A stretch of DNA of 64,000 nt from Paenibacillus antri (GCF_005765165.1 NZ_VCIW01000016.1:62001-126000), one strand, 5' to 3'. Positions 33,703-44,131 are shown, numbered from the stretch's first letter. Made by a program: numbers and translations. Notes: generated by a model from the sequence alone, not told the origin.

Positions 33703-34392
33703 ATGAAATTGCGGATTACGTTTTTAGGGCATGCCTGCTTCCTGGTCGAAGCGGACGGCAAGCGCGTGGCGATCGACCCGTTCCTGACGGGGAACCCGAC
33801 GGCGCCGATCAAGCCGGAAGAGCTGAACGTCGACGGCATCGTGCTGACGCACGGCCATGGCGACCATACGTCGGACGCCGTCGCCGTCGCGAAGGCGAAC
33901 GGCTGCCCGATCGTCGCGGTCGTGGAGCTGGCGTCCCTCCTTGCGCGGAAGGGAGCCGAGACCGTCGGCATGAACACCGGCGGAACCTACGAGTGGAACG
34001 GGATTCGCGTGAAGATGACGCAGGCGTTCCACAGCTCTTCTTACGAGGACGAAGACGGACTGCATTACGCGGGGCAACCCGTAGGCGTCCTGCTGACGAT
34101 GGGCGGGAAGACGCTGTATCATACCGGGGATACGGCGCTGTTTTCCGACCTCAAGCTGATCGGGGAGCGGCATCGCATCGACGTGACGGCGCTGCCGATC
34201 GGCGGCCACTTCACGATGGATCCCGTCGACGCGTTGGATGCGGCGACGTGGATCGGCGCGAAGCACGTCATCCCGATGCATTACGATACGTTCCCTCCGA
34301 TTCGACAGGACGGCGCGGCGTTCGTTCGACGTCTCGAGGAGCGAGGTTTGATCGGACACGCCATGAAGCCGGGAGAAACGTTAGAAGTGTAA
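33703..34392 (+). CDS. UPF0173 metal-dependent hydrolase (YtkL-like)
   Basis: 229 residues, metallo-beta-lactamase fold. FLGHACFLVEADGKRVAIDPFLTGNP near the N-terminus, the metal motif THGHGDHTSDA near 46, HTGDTALFSD near 141 and the C-terminal MHYDTFPPI mark the UPF0173 family. Reaction not known. The ribosome site GCGAAGGAGAG is directly before ATG. It is followed after 34 bases by the patatin gene and the two probably share a transcript. Confidence 0.9.
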   Translation: MKLRITFLGHACFLVEADGKRVAIDPFLTGNPTAPIKPEELNVDGIVLTHGHGDHTSDAVAVAKANGCPIVAVVELASLLARKGAETVGMNTGGTYEWNGIRVKMTQAFHSSSYEDEDGLHYAGQPVGVLLTMGGKTLYHTGDTALFSDLKLIGERHRIDVTALPIGGHFTMDPVDALDAATWIGAKHVIPMHYDTFPPIRQDGAAFVRRLEERGLIGHAMKPGETLEV

Positions 34393-34426
34393 GTGCAGAG
34401 AAGGATCGAGGGGCGGTTGGACAAGG

Positions 34427-35311
34427 ATGGAGGAGAAACTGGGACTGGTGCTGGAAGGCGGGGGCATGCGGGGGGTGTATACCGGCGGCGTCCTGGAACG
34501 ATTCATGGAAGACGATTTGTATTTTCCTTACGTGATCGGCGTCTCGGCCGGGGCGTGCAACGCCGTCTCGTATTTATCGAGGCAGCGGGGCCGCAACCGG
34601 CGCGTCACGATCGATTACGTCGGGCACCCGGAATACTTAAGCATTCGCAATTGGATTCGTAAGGGAAGCATGTTCGGCATGGATTTCATCTTCGATCGCA
34701 TCCCGAACGAAATCGACCTGCTCGATTACGAGACTTTATTCAAGATTCGGGAGACGTTCGTCGCCGGGACGACCGACCCGGAGACGGGGGAGCCGGCGTA
34801 TTTCGCGAACGACGTCTGGGCGCGGGACAAGCAAAGCTTCATGGCGGTGCTGCGCGCCTCCAGCAGCCTGCCGTTCTTTTCGCCGCCGGTCGACGTCGCC
34901 GGCAAGCCGATGTACGACGGGGGCGTCGCCGATCCGATTCCGGTGCGGAAGGCGCTCGAAGACGGCTGCGATCGCGTCGTCGTCGTGCTGACGAAGGACG
35001 CGACGTATCGGATCAAGCCGTTCAAGCGTCGTCGGCTGGCAGGGTGGATTTACCGGAAGTATCCGAAGCTCGTCGAGGCGATGATCCGCAGGGAGCGCGT
35101 CTACAATGATACGATGGCGCTCGTGCGGCGGTTGGAGGCGGAGGGACGCGCGTTCGTCCTTCAGCCGTCGAAGGCGCTGCCGGTCGGCCGGATGGAGAAG
35201 GACAAGGCGCTGCTCGGTTCGCTGTACGAGCTGGGCGAATCGGACGCCGAAGCGGCGCGCGGGAAGCTGCGCTCGTGGATTGCTTCGGGGGCGCCGGCGA
35301 TCGTAAAGTGA
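34427..35311 (+). CDS. Patatin-like phospholipase family protein
   Basis: 294 residues. EGGGMRGVYTGGVL supplies the oxyanion loop, GVSAGACN the catalytic Ser (about residue 40) and YDGGVADPIPV the catalytic Asp (DGG near 165). A serine lipid acyl hydrolase of the RssA/YjjU-like cytoplasmic group with no signal peptide. Substrate unknown. GAGGGGC and AGGATGGAGG precede the start. Confidence 0.88.
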   Translation: MEEKLGLVLEGGGMRGVYTGGVLERFMEDDLYFPYVIGVSAGACNAVSYLSRQRGRNRRVTIDYVGHPEYLSIRNWIRKGSMFGMDFIFDRIPNEIDLLDYETLFKIRETFVAGTTDPETGEPAYFANDVWARDKQSFMAVLRASSSLPFFSPPVDVAGKPMYDGGVADPIPVRKALEDGCDRVVVVLTKDATYRIKPFKRRRLAGWIYRKYPKLVEAMIRRERVYNDTMALVRRLEAEGRAFVLQPSKALPVGRMEKDKALLGSLYELGESDAEAARGKLRSWIASGAPAIVK

Positions 35312-35342
35312 ACCCCTCCCCAATTGCGCTTGAACATGCGAA

Positions 35343-35377
35343 AGGAGCTCTCCATCGGAGGAGGAGAGCTCCTTTTT
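35343..35377. terminator. Terminator after the patatin gene (also serves the convergent ABC cassette)
   Basis: AGGAGCTCTCC (35343-35353) pairs exactly with GGAGAGCTCCT (35363-35373), then TTTT. Confidence 0.85.
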
Positions 35378-35388
35378 GGCATGTCGGA

Positions 35389-36390
35389 TCAACGCGCGCG
35401 AATCTCTTGGCGCATGAAGCCGAGATAGGAGATGCCGAAGCAGATCAAGGTGCCCGCGACGAGCGCCGTCATCTGAGGCCAGACGAGAAGCAGGCTCTGG
35501 CCGAGCGGCAGCGGCGCCGGAATGGCGCCGACCGCTTGCTCCATCGTCAGGAAGCCGCTGATCGTGCGCATCTCCGGCACGAGCAGCGTACTGGTCGCCT
35601 CTTGGAACAGCGCGTTCGGGCTGACGCGCAGCAGCCACTGCGTCCAGGTCGCGGCCTCGTATTCGGTGGGCGGCGACAGCGCGCCGACGACGACGTTCAC
35701 GAGAATCGGGTAGAACAGAACGAAGAAAATCCATAACCCGAGCCCCGACAACGCCGACGTCGCGGCGCTGCGCATCCGGACGGAGAACAGAATCGACAAG
35801 TTGAGCCAGAAGGCGACGTAGACGACGGACGCGAGCAGGAACAGGAACATCCGCGCGAATTGCTCCGGCGTCGGCGGAATGCCGGTCATCAGGATGCCGA
35901 GCGCCATGACGAGGAACCCCATCGCGACGAACAGCGTGCCGACGATGGCGAGCGCCGCGACGAACTTCGCGTTGATAATATAGTCGCGAGGCACCGGCTG
36001 CGCCAGCGTCCGGCTCAGCGTGCCGCGGCCGCGCTCGTTCTGGATCGCGTCGAACCCCATGCCGATGCCGAGCAGCGGGCCGAGGAAGCCGACGAACGTA
36101 ATGAACGACGGAATCGTTCCGTCGGTCGCGGTGAACAGCCGCAAGAACAGAAACTGCTTCACCGTATCGTCCAACTCCGCGTTGCGATCGAGTCCGTTCA
36201 GCACCGCATAGATGGAGGCGATGCAGGTCAGTCCGACGATCAGGAGCAGGATGTTCGTGCGCCAGCTGCGGATATGGTCCGACAGCTCCTTGCGCACCAT
36301 CGCGGAGAACGGGTGGTACGTCCGGTCCCGTTCCGGGGCGGCGAGCCGCGCGCGCAGCGCGGCCGGCCAAGATGCGAGCGGCGTCTTCAT
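35389..36390 (-). CDS. ABC-2 type transporter permease
   Basis: 333 residues from ATG (complement 36388-36390), behind GGGAGGGGG. An N-terminal cytoplasmic stretch is followed by about six membrane segments (near 45-65, 90-120, 150-178, 185-205, 215-245, 300-322). The segment FDAIQNERGRGTLSRTLAQPVPRDYI is the hallmark of ABC-2/NatB-type permeases. It overlaps the ATPase stop by 4 bases and is the last gene of a three-gene unit. A much longer open frame on this strand joins it to the shadow of the ATPase gene and is not real. Confidence 0.88.
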   Translation of the reverse strand: MKTPLASWPAALRARLAAPERDRTYHPFSAMVRKELSDHIRSWRTNILLLIVGLTCIASIYAVLNGLDRNAELDDTVKQFLFLRLFTATDGTIPSFITFVGFLGPLLGIGMGFDAIQNERGRGTLSRTLAQPVPRDYIINAKFVAALAIVGTLFVAMGFLVMALGILMTGIPPTPEQFARMFLFLLASVVYVAFWLNLSILFSVRMRSAATSALSGLGLWIFFVLFYPILVNVVVGALSPPTEYEAATWTQWLLRVSPNALFQEATSTLLVPEMRTISGFLTMEQAVGAIPAPLPLGQSLLLVWPQMTALVAGTLICFGISYLGFMRQEIRAR

Positions 36391-37337
36391 GCCGACCCCC
36401 TCCCTTCGAAATACCGGTGATAAATTTCGTCCAAGCCGAACGTCTTGCGCTTCAGCTCGTGCAGCTTCGCGCCGCGCTCGACGACGAGGCGCGCCACGTC
36501 GGCCGCCACGTCCCGCTCCGCGTCGATGACGAAGCCGCCGTCGCTCGCTTCGGCGCGGATGACGCCGCCGATCGAGCGCACGGCTTCCAACATCGCTTCG
36601 TCCGCCGGTTCGACCGTCGACTCGATGCGAATCGACTCTTCGCCGAACAACTCTCGGGACAGCTCGGAGATGCCTCCAAGGCCGACGAGCTTGCCCTTGA
36701 CGAACAGGCCGACGCGATCGCAGATCGACTGCACTTGATGCAGATGGTGAGAGGAGAGCAGCACCGTCATTTGCCGTTCGCGCGACAGCGCCCGAATGAG
36801 GTCGAGCAGCTGCCTCATCCCCTCCGGGTCGAGGCCGAGCGTCGGCTCGTCGAGGATCATGACCTCGGGCTCCTTCATGAGCACGTCGGCGAGCCCGAGC
36901 CGCTGCCGCATCCCGCGAGAGTAGGCGCCTACCGGCTTGTCGCGCGCATCCGAGAGGCCGACGCGACTCAGCCATTTCTCGGCCCGCGCGCGGGCTTCGA
37001 ACTCCGACAGCCGATTCAGCCGAGCGGTGTACATTAAATTTTCGAAACCGGTCCGGTCTTCGTAAAATCCGACGTCGTCGGGAAGATACCCGACCTTGCG
37101 CTTCACCTCGATCGACTGGCGTACCGAATCGAGGCCGCAGACGCTGACCTTGCCGTCCGTCGGCTCCGAGAGGCCGAGCAGCATCAAGATCGTCGTCGAC
37201 TTGCCCGCGCCGTTCGGGCCGAGCAGTCCGAAAATTTCGCCCGGATAAATCGACAGGTTCAAGTCGTCGACCGCTTTCTGATCGCCGTATTGCTTCGTGA
37301 CATGGTATAGGCGGATGATCGGTTCCTTCGCCGTCAT
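36387..37337 (-). CDS. ABC transporter ATP-binding protein
   Basis: 316 residues, CcmA/NatA-type export ATPase. Walker A LLGPNGAGKSTT (about 37), signature YSRGMRQRLGLADVL (a variant with RGM in place of GGQ), Walker B VMILDEPTLGLDPE and H-loop LLSSHHLHQVQ. The ~75-residue C-terminal extension (about 235-316) is typical of the DrrA/NatA group. It starts 3 bases after the NEW3 protein gene stop and overlaps the permease start. Confidence 0.92.
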   Translation of the reverse strand: MTAKEPIIRLYHVTKQYGDQKAVDDLNLSIYPGEIFGLLGPNGAGKSTTILMLLGLSEPTDGKVSVCGLDSVRQSIEVKRKVGYLPDDVGFYEDRTGFENLMYTARLNRLSEFEARARAEKWLSRVGLSDARDKPVGAYSRGMRQRLGLADVLMKEPEVMILDEPTLGLDPEGMRQLLDLIRALSRERQMTVLLSSHHLHQVQSICDRVGLFVKGKLVGLGGISELSRELFGEESIRIESTVEPADEAMLEAVRSIGGVIRAEASDGGFVIDAERDVAADVARLVVERGAKLHELKRKTFGLDEIYHRYFEGRGSA

Positions 37338-37340
37338 CGC

Positions 37341-38492
37341 TTATCGCCTCCCGTACGTACGGAACAAATAGCCGAGTCCCCCGAGGACGACGACGATGAT
37401 CAGAATGCCGAACCAGCCCCATACGACGGACGTCTTGACGCTGACGCGGAACTGCGCGTCGGAAGACGCTTCCGGAGCGGAAGCCTTAATGCTGAGCGCA
37501 TAATCGCCCGCGAGCGCGGCGTCGGAAGCGTTCAGCGTCGCGACGACGGTCCGGGATTCTCCCGGCGGAATGGCGTCGATCTTCGCCGGCTCGAATTCGA
37601 CCGTCCAATCGATCGGCGTGCTGGAGGACAGATCGACGTCCGTCAGCTCGACGGAGCCGGTGTTTTTCACGAGGAGCTCCAGCTTCTTGTCGCCTCCCGC
37701 CGTGACGTCCGTGCTGAGCAGCCCCGAAGGCGTCGTGAGCTCGATGTCGTACCGTCCGATAATCGCGGTTTGCAGCTCGAGCGTAGCCGACGTCGAACTC
37801 GTCTCCGCGACGATCGGAATCGTATACGTGCCGGCCTCGACCTGCTGCGGCGGCGTCACCTTCACCGACACCGTCTCGGTCGCGCCCGCTTCGACGTCGA
37901 CGGAGGAGACGCGTTCGCCCGAGACGGTGAACGACACTTCCCAGCCGGCGCCCGGCGTCTCCGCGCGGAGGGCGTACATTTGATTTTCCGCGGTGCGGTT
38001 GCGCAGCGAAGCGCTATAGGTGAAAGACGCGTCGGCATGCCCTTCGATGTTCGGCTGCTCCGTCGTGAGCTCCGTCTCGTAGATGCCTTGCTCCGTCACT
38101 TCGATGGCGAGAGGGAGCGTATTGCCGTTGCCGGCCGACAGCGTGAACCGATAGACGCCGCGTTCCACCTGCAGCGGGACGTCGATGTCGAGCGTCGCCG
38201 TCGACGAGGCGTCCGGCTTCACCGCGATTTCGCGGGCGTTCTTGCCGCCGCTCGTCAATTCGTACGTCCATCCGTCCGGGAGGCCGATCACGGACAGCGT
38301 CGCCTTCTGCACGGCGTCGGTCTCGTTGATCAGCTCGACGTTGTGGGTGACCGATTCGCCGGGCGTCACCGCGATGAACGGCTGGGCGGCGTAGACGGTC
38401 AATTCGCCCGCCGCTCCGGCGGTTCCGGCCGGCAGCAGCGAGCCGACGAGCAGGAGGCCCGTCAACATCCATTTTCTCTTTGTTTTCCTCAT
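37341..38492 (-). CDS. NEW3-domain secreted, membrane-anchored protein
   Basis: 383 residues: signal peptide (first ~27 residues, ending TAGAAG), a series of repeated Ig-like beta domains of about 100 residues (roughly 28-130, 131-235, 236-350), and one C-terminal membrane segment VVWGWFGILIIVVVLGGLGYLF followed by RTYGRR. The repeats resemble the NPCBM-associated NEW3 domain (PGESVTHNVELINETDAVQKATL, then similar phrases VEAGATETVSVKVTPP and IPPGESRTVVATLNAS). It is the first gene of a unit with an export ATPase and permease and is probably their extracellular partner; function of such units is not established. Confidence 0.82.
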   Translation of the reverse strand: MRKTKRKWMLTGLLLVGSLLPAGTAGAAGELTVYAAQPFIAVTPGESVTHNVELINETDAVQKATLSVIGLPDGWTYELTSGGKNAREIAVKPDASSTATLDIDVPLQVERGVYRFTLSAGNGNTLPLAIEVTEQGIYETELTTEQPNIEGHADASFTYSASLRNRTAENQMYALRAETPGAGWEVSFTVSGERVSSVDVEAGATETVSVKVTPPQQVEAGTYTIPIVAETSSTSATLELQTAIIGRYDIELTTPSGLLSTDVTAGGDKKLELLVKNTGSVELTDVDLSSSTPIDWTVEFEPAKIDAIPPGESRTVVATLNASDAALAGDYALSIKASAPEASSDAQFRVSVKTSVVWGWFGILIIVVVLGGLGYLFRTYGRR

Positions 38493-38593
38493 CTTGCGAA
38501 AACCCTCCTTGGCGCGTTGTGGAAAATTTCCGATTTCGATAGTAGGGGAGAAAGCTGAAACGAAGATGAAAGAAAACTTAAAAAAAAGTAAAA

Positions 38594-38610
38594 TGTGACC
38601 GTTTTGTGAC
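38594..38610. promoter_or_regulatory. Tandem TGTGAC direct repeat between divergent genes
   Basis: TGTGAC at 38594-38599 and at 38605-38610, an exact 11-base period. Two half sites one helical turn apart are typical of OmpR/PhoB-type response regulators. It lies between the NEW3-ABC unit and acsA. Binding protein unknown. Confidence 0.4.
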
Positions 38611-38694
38611 CCGGCGATCTGTGGTATGGTGGTACGTAGAGGGCTGCGCCGGCGGCCGTTTTCAATTTTGGACGAGAAATGGACTGGCGCATCT

Positions 38695-38722
38695 TTGGAA
38701 ACGCTTATATAATGCTTATAAA
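38695..38722 (+). promoter_or_regulatory. acsA promoter with overlapping cre-like sites
   Basis: TTGGAA (38695-38700), 16-base spacer, TATAAA (38717-38722); a TATAAT also occurs at 38708-38713. TGGAAACGCTTATA (38696-38709) and ATAAAACGCTTACT (38718-38731) resemble CcpA-binding cre sites with two to three mismatches. Repression of acsA by CcpA is known in Bacillus subtilis, so the same control is plausible here. Confidence 0.55.
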
Positions 38723-38766
38723 ACGCTTACTTTACCAACCGTCGCGATCGAGAGGAGTGCAACGCC

Positions 38767-40494
<1,728 letters not shown>

Positions 40495-40514
40495 TGGTAC
40501 AGTTATAGCAGGGC

Positions 40515-40550
40515 GGAGCGGGCTGAATAGCCCGTTCCTTTTTTTTTTGT
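40515..40550 (+). terminator. Terminator after acsA
   Basis: GGAGCGGGCT (40515-40524) pairs with AGCCCGTTCC (40529-40538) around the tetraloop GAAT, then ten T residues. Confidence 0.85.
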
Positions 40551-40570
40551 AGAGGAGGCATTCCGGCAAG

Positions 40571-41317
40571 ATGGACAACGGAACCGAGTTGGAAAAGGTG
40601 AAAAGATGGATCGCGGACAGCGAACGCGTCGTCTTCTTCGGCGGCGCCGGAACGTCGACCGAAAGCGGCATTCCCGACTTCCGATCCGCGGCGGGCTTGT
40701 ACAACGCGGCGCAAGGGAAAGGCGTGCCGCCGGAGGTCATGCTGTCGCATACGTACTTCATGGAGCAGACGGAGTCGTTCTTCGAGTTTTACAAGAGCCG
40801 AATGATTTATAAGGAGGCGGTTCCGAACGCGGCGCATCGAGCGTTGGCTTCGCTCGAGCGGGCCGGAAAGCTGAAGGCGGTCGTCACGCAAAACATCGAC
40901 GGACTTCACCAAGCGGCGGGAAGCCGGACGGTGTTCGAGCTGCACGGGTCCGTTCGCCGGAATCGGTGTATGGATTGCGACGCGTTCTACGATCTTGAGG
41001 ACATGCTGGCGCTCGGCGGCGTCGTGCCTCGGTGTTCGGCGTGCGGCGGCGTCGTGAAGCCGAATGTCGTGCTGTACGAGGAGCCGCTCGACCAAGCGAC
41101 GTGGGCGAGGGCGCTCGAGGCGATTCGCGAGGCGGATCTGCTGATCGTCGGCGGAACGTCGTTGACCGTGTATCCGGCCGCGGGGCTCGTCGACGAATTT
41201 CGCGGGGCGCGTCTCGTGCTGATCAACCGCGACGAGACGGGGTACGACACCCGGGCCGGAGCGATCTTCCGCGGATCGATCGGCGAGACGCTGGGGGAAT
41301 TGACGTCCGCGACGTGA
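40571..41317 (+). CDS. NAD-dependent protein deacylase (Sir2 family)
   Basis: 248 residues. NAD-binding FFGGAGTSTESGIPDFRS near residue 22, TQNIDGLHQAAG near 110, catalytic His in ELHGSVRR near 126 and the zinc-binding pairs CMDC and CSAC. It removes acyl groups from lysines with NAD. In Bacillus subtilis SrtN deacetylates AcsA; the gene directly after acsA supports the same pairing here, although a terminator lies between them. Ribosome site GTAGAGGAGGC is 13 bases from the start. Confidence 0.93.
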   Translation: MDNGTELEKVKRWIADSERVVFFGGAGTSTESGIPDFRSAAGLYNAAQGKGVPPEVMLSHTYFMEQTESFFEFYKSRMIYKEAVPNAAHRALASLERAGKLKAVVTQNIDGLHQAAGSRTVFELHGSVRRNRCMDCDAFYDLEDMLALGGVVPRCSACGGVVKPNVVLYEEPLDQATWARALEAIREADLLIVGGTSLTVYPAAGLVDEFRGARLVLINRDETGYDTRAGAIFRGSIGETLGELTSAT

Positions 41318-41322
41318 GACGG

Positions 41323-41351
41323 TTGTCGAGGGAACCTTTTCCATGTATGAT
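41323..41351 (+). promoter_or_regulatory. Sigma-A promoter for the DUF2252 gene
   Basis: TTGTCG (41323-41328), 17-base spacer, TATGAT (41346-41351), 35 bases before the start codon. Confidence 0.55.
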
Positions 41352-41386
41352 GACACCATAAACCGACGGGAAGAGGCGGAAGCGCG

Positions 41387-42760
41387 ATGAACCGATATAA
41401 CCCCGAACGCATTCGCAAGATGCGCAGCACGATCCGCGCCCAAATCGTCGAGGCGATTTTGGACGACTTCGACGAAGGGCTGATGGAGCTGTCGACGGAA
41501 GCCCGCGCCGCGAAATACAAGAAGATGGCGGAGAGCGCCTTCCGCTTCTTCCGCGGCAGCGCGTATTTGTTTTATTTCGACGTGGCGCACGTGCCGTTCC
41601 CGTACCATACGCCGACGGATAAGCCGACTTGGATACAGGGAGACTTGCATTTCGAAAATTTCGGCGCGTTCCGGAGCGGCAGCGGGGAGATCGTTTACGA
41701 CATTAATGATTTCGACGAAGGATATCTAGGCTCCTACCTGTACGATCTGCTTCGAATGAGCGTCAGCATTAAGCTTGTCTGCGAGACGCTCCAGTTCGAC
41801 GAGGAGCAGACGGACGAGGCGATCCATACGTATCTGAAGTCTTATAACAAGCAGATCCGCCGATTCGCGGCGCGTAAGGACGATATGCAATCGATGCAGT
41901 TCACCGCGGAGCATACGTCTGGCCCGATTCGTAAGCTGCTGAAGAAGCAGGAGAGCCGTTCGGCCGGCGCGTTCCTCGAAGAGGTGACGGAACGGACGTC
42001 GGCGCTGCGGAAGTTCAGCCGCACCGCGGAGCTCGTGCCCGCCGAGGCGGAGGAGCGGGATGAGCTGAAAACTTCATGGCGTGAGTATTTAATGACATTG
42101 AATGAATCGGCGCGAGTTGCGGATGAGATGTTTTATGCCATTAAGGACGTGGCGGTCAAACATGGCTCGGGTACGGCGTCGATCGGCCTCGACCGGTACT
42201 ATGTGCTTATCGAGGGCCATCGGGATCCGGAAGGAACCGACGACATCGTGCTTGAAGCGAAGGAGGTTCGAGCGCCGGTGCCGGCGTACTTCCTTCCGTA
42301 CAGCGAGCCGTTTTGGGAACGCTACGCGCATCACGGACGCCGCGTCGCCGCCACGCAACGTGCGATGCAGCACGCGGCCGATCCGTTCTTGGGTTGGTTT
42401 ACGATCGCCGATCGGCACTTCTACGTCCGCGAGCGATCCCCTTTCAAGAAGCGGCTGAAGCTCGAAAAGATTCGTACGCACGACGATTTATTGACGACGC
42501 TGAAGCTGATGGGGCGCATTACGGCGAAAATTCATTCCCGCGCCGACAACGAGCTGCGGGATCGCGAGGGCATCCTCGATTACCATGCGGAGGCGGAAAT
42601 CGCCGAGGCGATGGGGCCGGATCCCGATAAGTTCGCGGATACGCTGTCGCTGTGGGCGATGAATTACGCCGCGCAGGTACACGAGGATTACGGGATCTTC
42701 CGACAACTCGTCCAGCGCCGATTCGAAGGTCGACAGCTTGAAAATTCGGAAAGCGTATGA
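41387..42760 (+). CDS. DUF2252 protein (kinase-fold-like)
   Basis: 457 residues. The family blocks are FFRGSAYLFYFDVA near residue 50, WIQGDLHFENFGAFRS near 83, then YDINDFDEGYLGSYLYDLLRMSVS near 104; the GDLHxEN and DINDFDE elements mimic the catalytic and metal motifs of aminoglycoside/choline kinase folds. Its substrate is not known. The only oddity is a short A/T-rich patch at codons near 42070-42140 where codon use differs slightly. Start ATG behind GAAGAGGCGGAAG. Confidence 0.87.
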   Translation: MNRYNPERIRKMRSTIRAQIVEAILDDFDEGLMELSTEARAAKYKKMAESAFRFFRGSAYLFYFDVAHVPFPYHTPTDKPTWIQGDLHFENFGAFRSGSGEIVYDINDFDEGYLGSYLYDLLRMSVSIKLVCETLQFDEEQTDEAIHTYLKSYNKQIRRFAARKDDMQSMQFTAEHTSGPIRKLLKKQESRSAGAFLEEVTERTSALRKFSRTAELVPAEAEERDELKTSWREYLMTLNESARVADEMFYAIKDVAVKHGSGTASIGLDRYYVLIEGHRDPEGTDDIVLEAKEVRAPVPAYFLPYSEPFWERYAHHGRRVAATQRAMQHAADPFLGWFTIADRHFYVRERSPFKKRLKLEKIRTHDDLLTTLKLMGRITAKIHSRADNELRDREGILDYHAEAEIAEAMGPDPDKFADTLSLWAMNYAAQVHEDYGIFRQLVQRRFEGRQLENSESV

Positions 42761-42811
42761 AATTATGGTTTCACAGCGGCTCGGCCGGCGAGCCGAGTCT
42801 CCGCATAATTT
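42760..42811 (+). promoter_or_regulatory. Two-level stem structure between the DUF2252 gene and ilvA
   Basis: Outer stem AAATTATG (42760-42767) with CATAATTT (42804-42811), both 8/8 paired; inner stem CGGCTCG (42777-42783) with CGAGCCG (42789-42795). No T-run follows. It may be a processing/stability element or a weak attenuator ahead of ilvA. Confidence 0.45.
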
Positions 42812-42835
42812 ATAGACAGAAGGTGTAATGCCGCA

Positions 42836-44089
42836 GTGGACGCTCCCCTGATCCGAATCGAAGACATCCTCATCGCCCATTCTCGGGTGAAGGAACAAAT
42901 TGTAGAAACCCCGTTGCAGCGCAACGCGGTGCTGTCGCAGCGGTACGGCTGCAACGTCTATTTGAAACGCGAGGATTTGCAGATCGTGCGCTCCTTCAAA
43001 ATTCGCGGAGCCTATAACTTTATTCGAAGCTTGCCGGAGGACGTCGCGCGCCGCGGCGTCGTCTGCGCCAGCGCGGGCAACCATGCGCAGGGCGTCGCCT
43101 ATTCGTGCAGCGCGCTCGGCATTCCCGGCGCGATCTTCATGCCGGCGACGACGCCGAAGCAGAAGGTGTCGCAGGTCGAGCGATTCGGCGGGAATCAGGT
43201 CGCGATCCGGCTCGTCGGCGATACGTTCGACGACGCCTTGGCCGAAGCGGTACGCTACGGCGAGGAACGCGGCATGACGTTCGTGCATCCGTTCGACCAT
43301 CCGGCGATCATCGCGGGACAAGGCACGGTAGGCGCGGAGATCGTCGGCGCCTCGCAGGAGTCGATCGATTACGTGTTCGTCGGCGTCGGCGGCGGCGGTC
43401 TCGCGGCCGGCGTCGCGTCGTACGTGAAGAAGCTGAGCCCCGAGACGCGCCTCATCGGCGTCGAGGCGACGGGCGCGCCGACGATGCGAACCGCGTTCGA
43501 CCGCGGCGAGATCGTCTCGCTCGAGGACATCGACCGGTTCGTCGACGGCGCCGCGGTGAAGCGGGCGGGCGAGCTGACGTACGCGATTTGCCGCGAGCTG
43601 CTCGACGACATGATCGTCGTGCCCGAGGGCAAAGTGTGCACGACGATGCTGGAGCTGTACAACGAGAATGCGATCGTCGTCGAGCCCGCGGGCGCGCTGC
43701 CGGTCGCGGCGTTGGACGCGTACCGCGATGCGCTGAAGGGCAAGACGGTCGTCTGCGTCATCAGCGGCGGAAATAACGACATCGACCGGATGCAAGAGAT
43801 CAAAGAGCGGTCGCTGCTGTACGAAGGGTTGAAGCATTACTTCGTCATTAACTTCCCGCAGCGCGCCGGGGCTTTGCGAGAATTTCTGGACGGCGTCCTC
43901 GGGCCGGACGACGATATCGCTCGCTTCGAATATACGAAGAAGAGCAGCAAGGAGAGCGGCCCGGCGCTCGTCGGCATCGAGCTGAAGTCGCCGAGCGATT
44001 ACGAGCCGCTCGTGTCCCGGATGAGGGAGAAGGGGATTTCGTTTCTTACGCTGAAGGATCACCCGGATTTATTTCATTTATTGGTGTGA
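42836..44089 (+). CDS. ilvA: Threonine ammonia-lyase (biosynthetic type, short form)
   Basis: 417 residues, start GTG 42836. PLP-dependent deamination of threonine to 2-oxobutyrate. The PLP Lys is in VRSFKIRGAYN near residue 58, the phosphate cup in VGVGGGGLAAG near 185 and CASAGNHAQG near 78. A single ACT-like regulatory domain (about 335-417, KHYFVINFPQRAGALREFL) makes it the Bacillus IlvA length (about 420), shorter than the two-domain E. coli enzyme. No T-box leader is present: only 75 bases separate it from the previous stop. Confidence 0.93.
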   Translation: MDAPLIRIEDILIAHSRVKEQIVETPLQRNAVLSQRYGCNVYLKREDLQIVRSFKIRGAYNFIRSLPEDVARRGVVCASAGNHAQGVAYSCSALGIPGAIFMPATTPKQKVSQVERFGGNQVAIRLVGDTFDDALAEAVRYGEERGMTFVHPFDHPAIIAGQGTVGAEIVGASQESIDYVFVGVGGGGLAAGVASYVKKLSPETRLIGVEATGAPTMRTAFDRGEIVSLEDIDRFVDGAAVKRAGELTYAICRELLDDMIVVPEGKVCTTMLELYNENAIVVEPAGALPVAALDAYRDALKGKTVVCVISGGNNDIDRMQEIKERSLLYEGLKHYFVINFPQRAGALREFLDGVLGPDDDIARFEYTKKSSKESGPALVGIELKSPSDYEPLVSRMREKGISFLTLKDHPDLFHLLV

Positions 44090-44112
44090 ACCTTTTTCGC
44101 TTTCCGTACGTC

Positions 44113-44131
44113 TATATTTTTGGAAAATATA
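44113..44131. repeat. Perfect inverted repeat before the solute-binding gene
   Basis: TATATTTT-TGG-AAAATATA: two 8-base arms around 3 bases, located 25 bases before the start codon. Operator or mRNA 5' element. Confidence 0.45.

Noticed and set aside
35389-37422. A 677-codon open frame on the minus strand
   Set aside because: Its first half is the out-of-frame shadow of the ABC ATPase gene (Arg-rich nonsense); only the last 334 codons, from the ATG at 36390 with a GGGAGGGGG site, form the permease.
42761-42835. T-box leader for ilvA
   Set aside because: The gap is only 75 bases and lacks the T-box sequence and an anticodon-loop stem.
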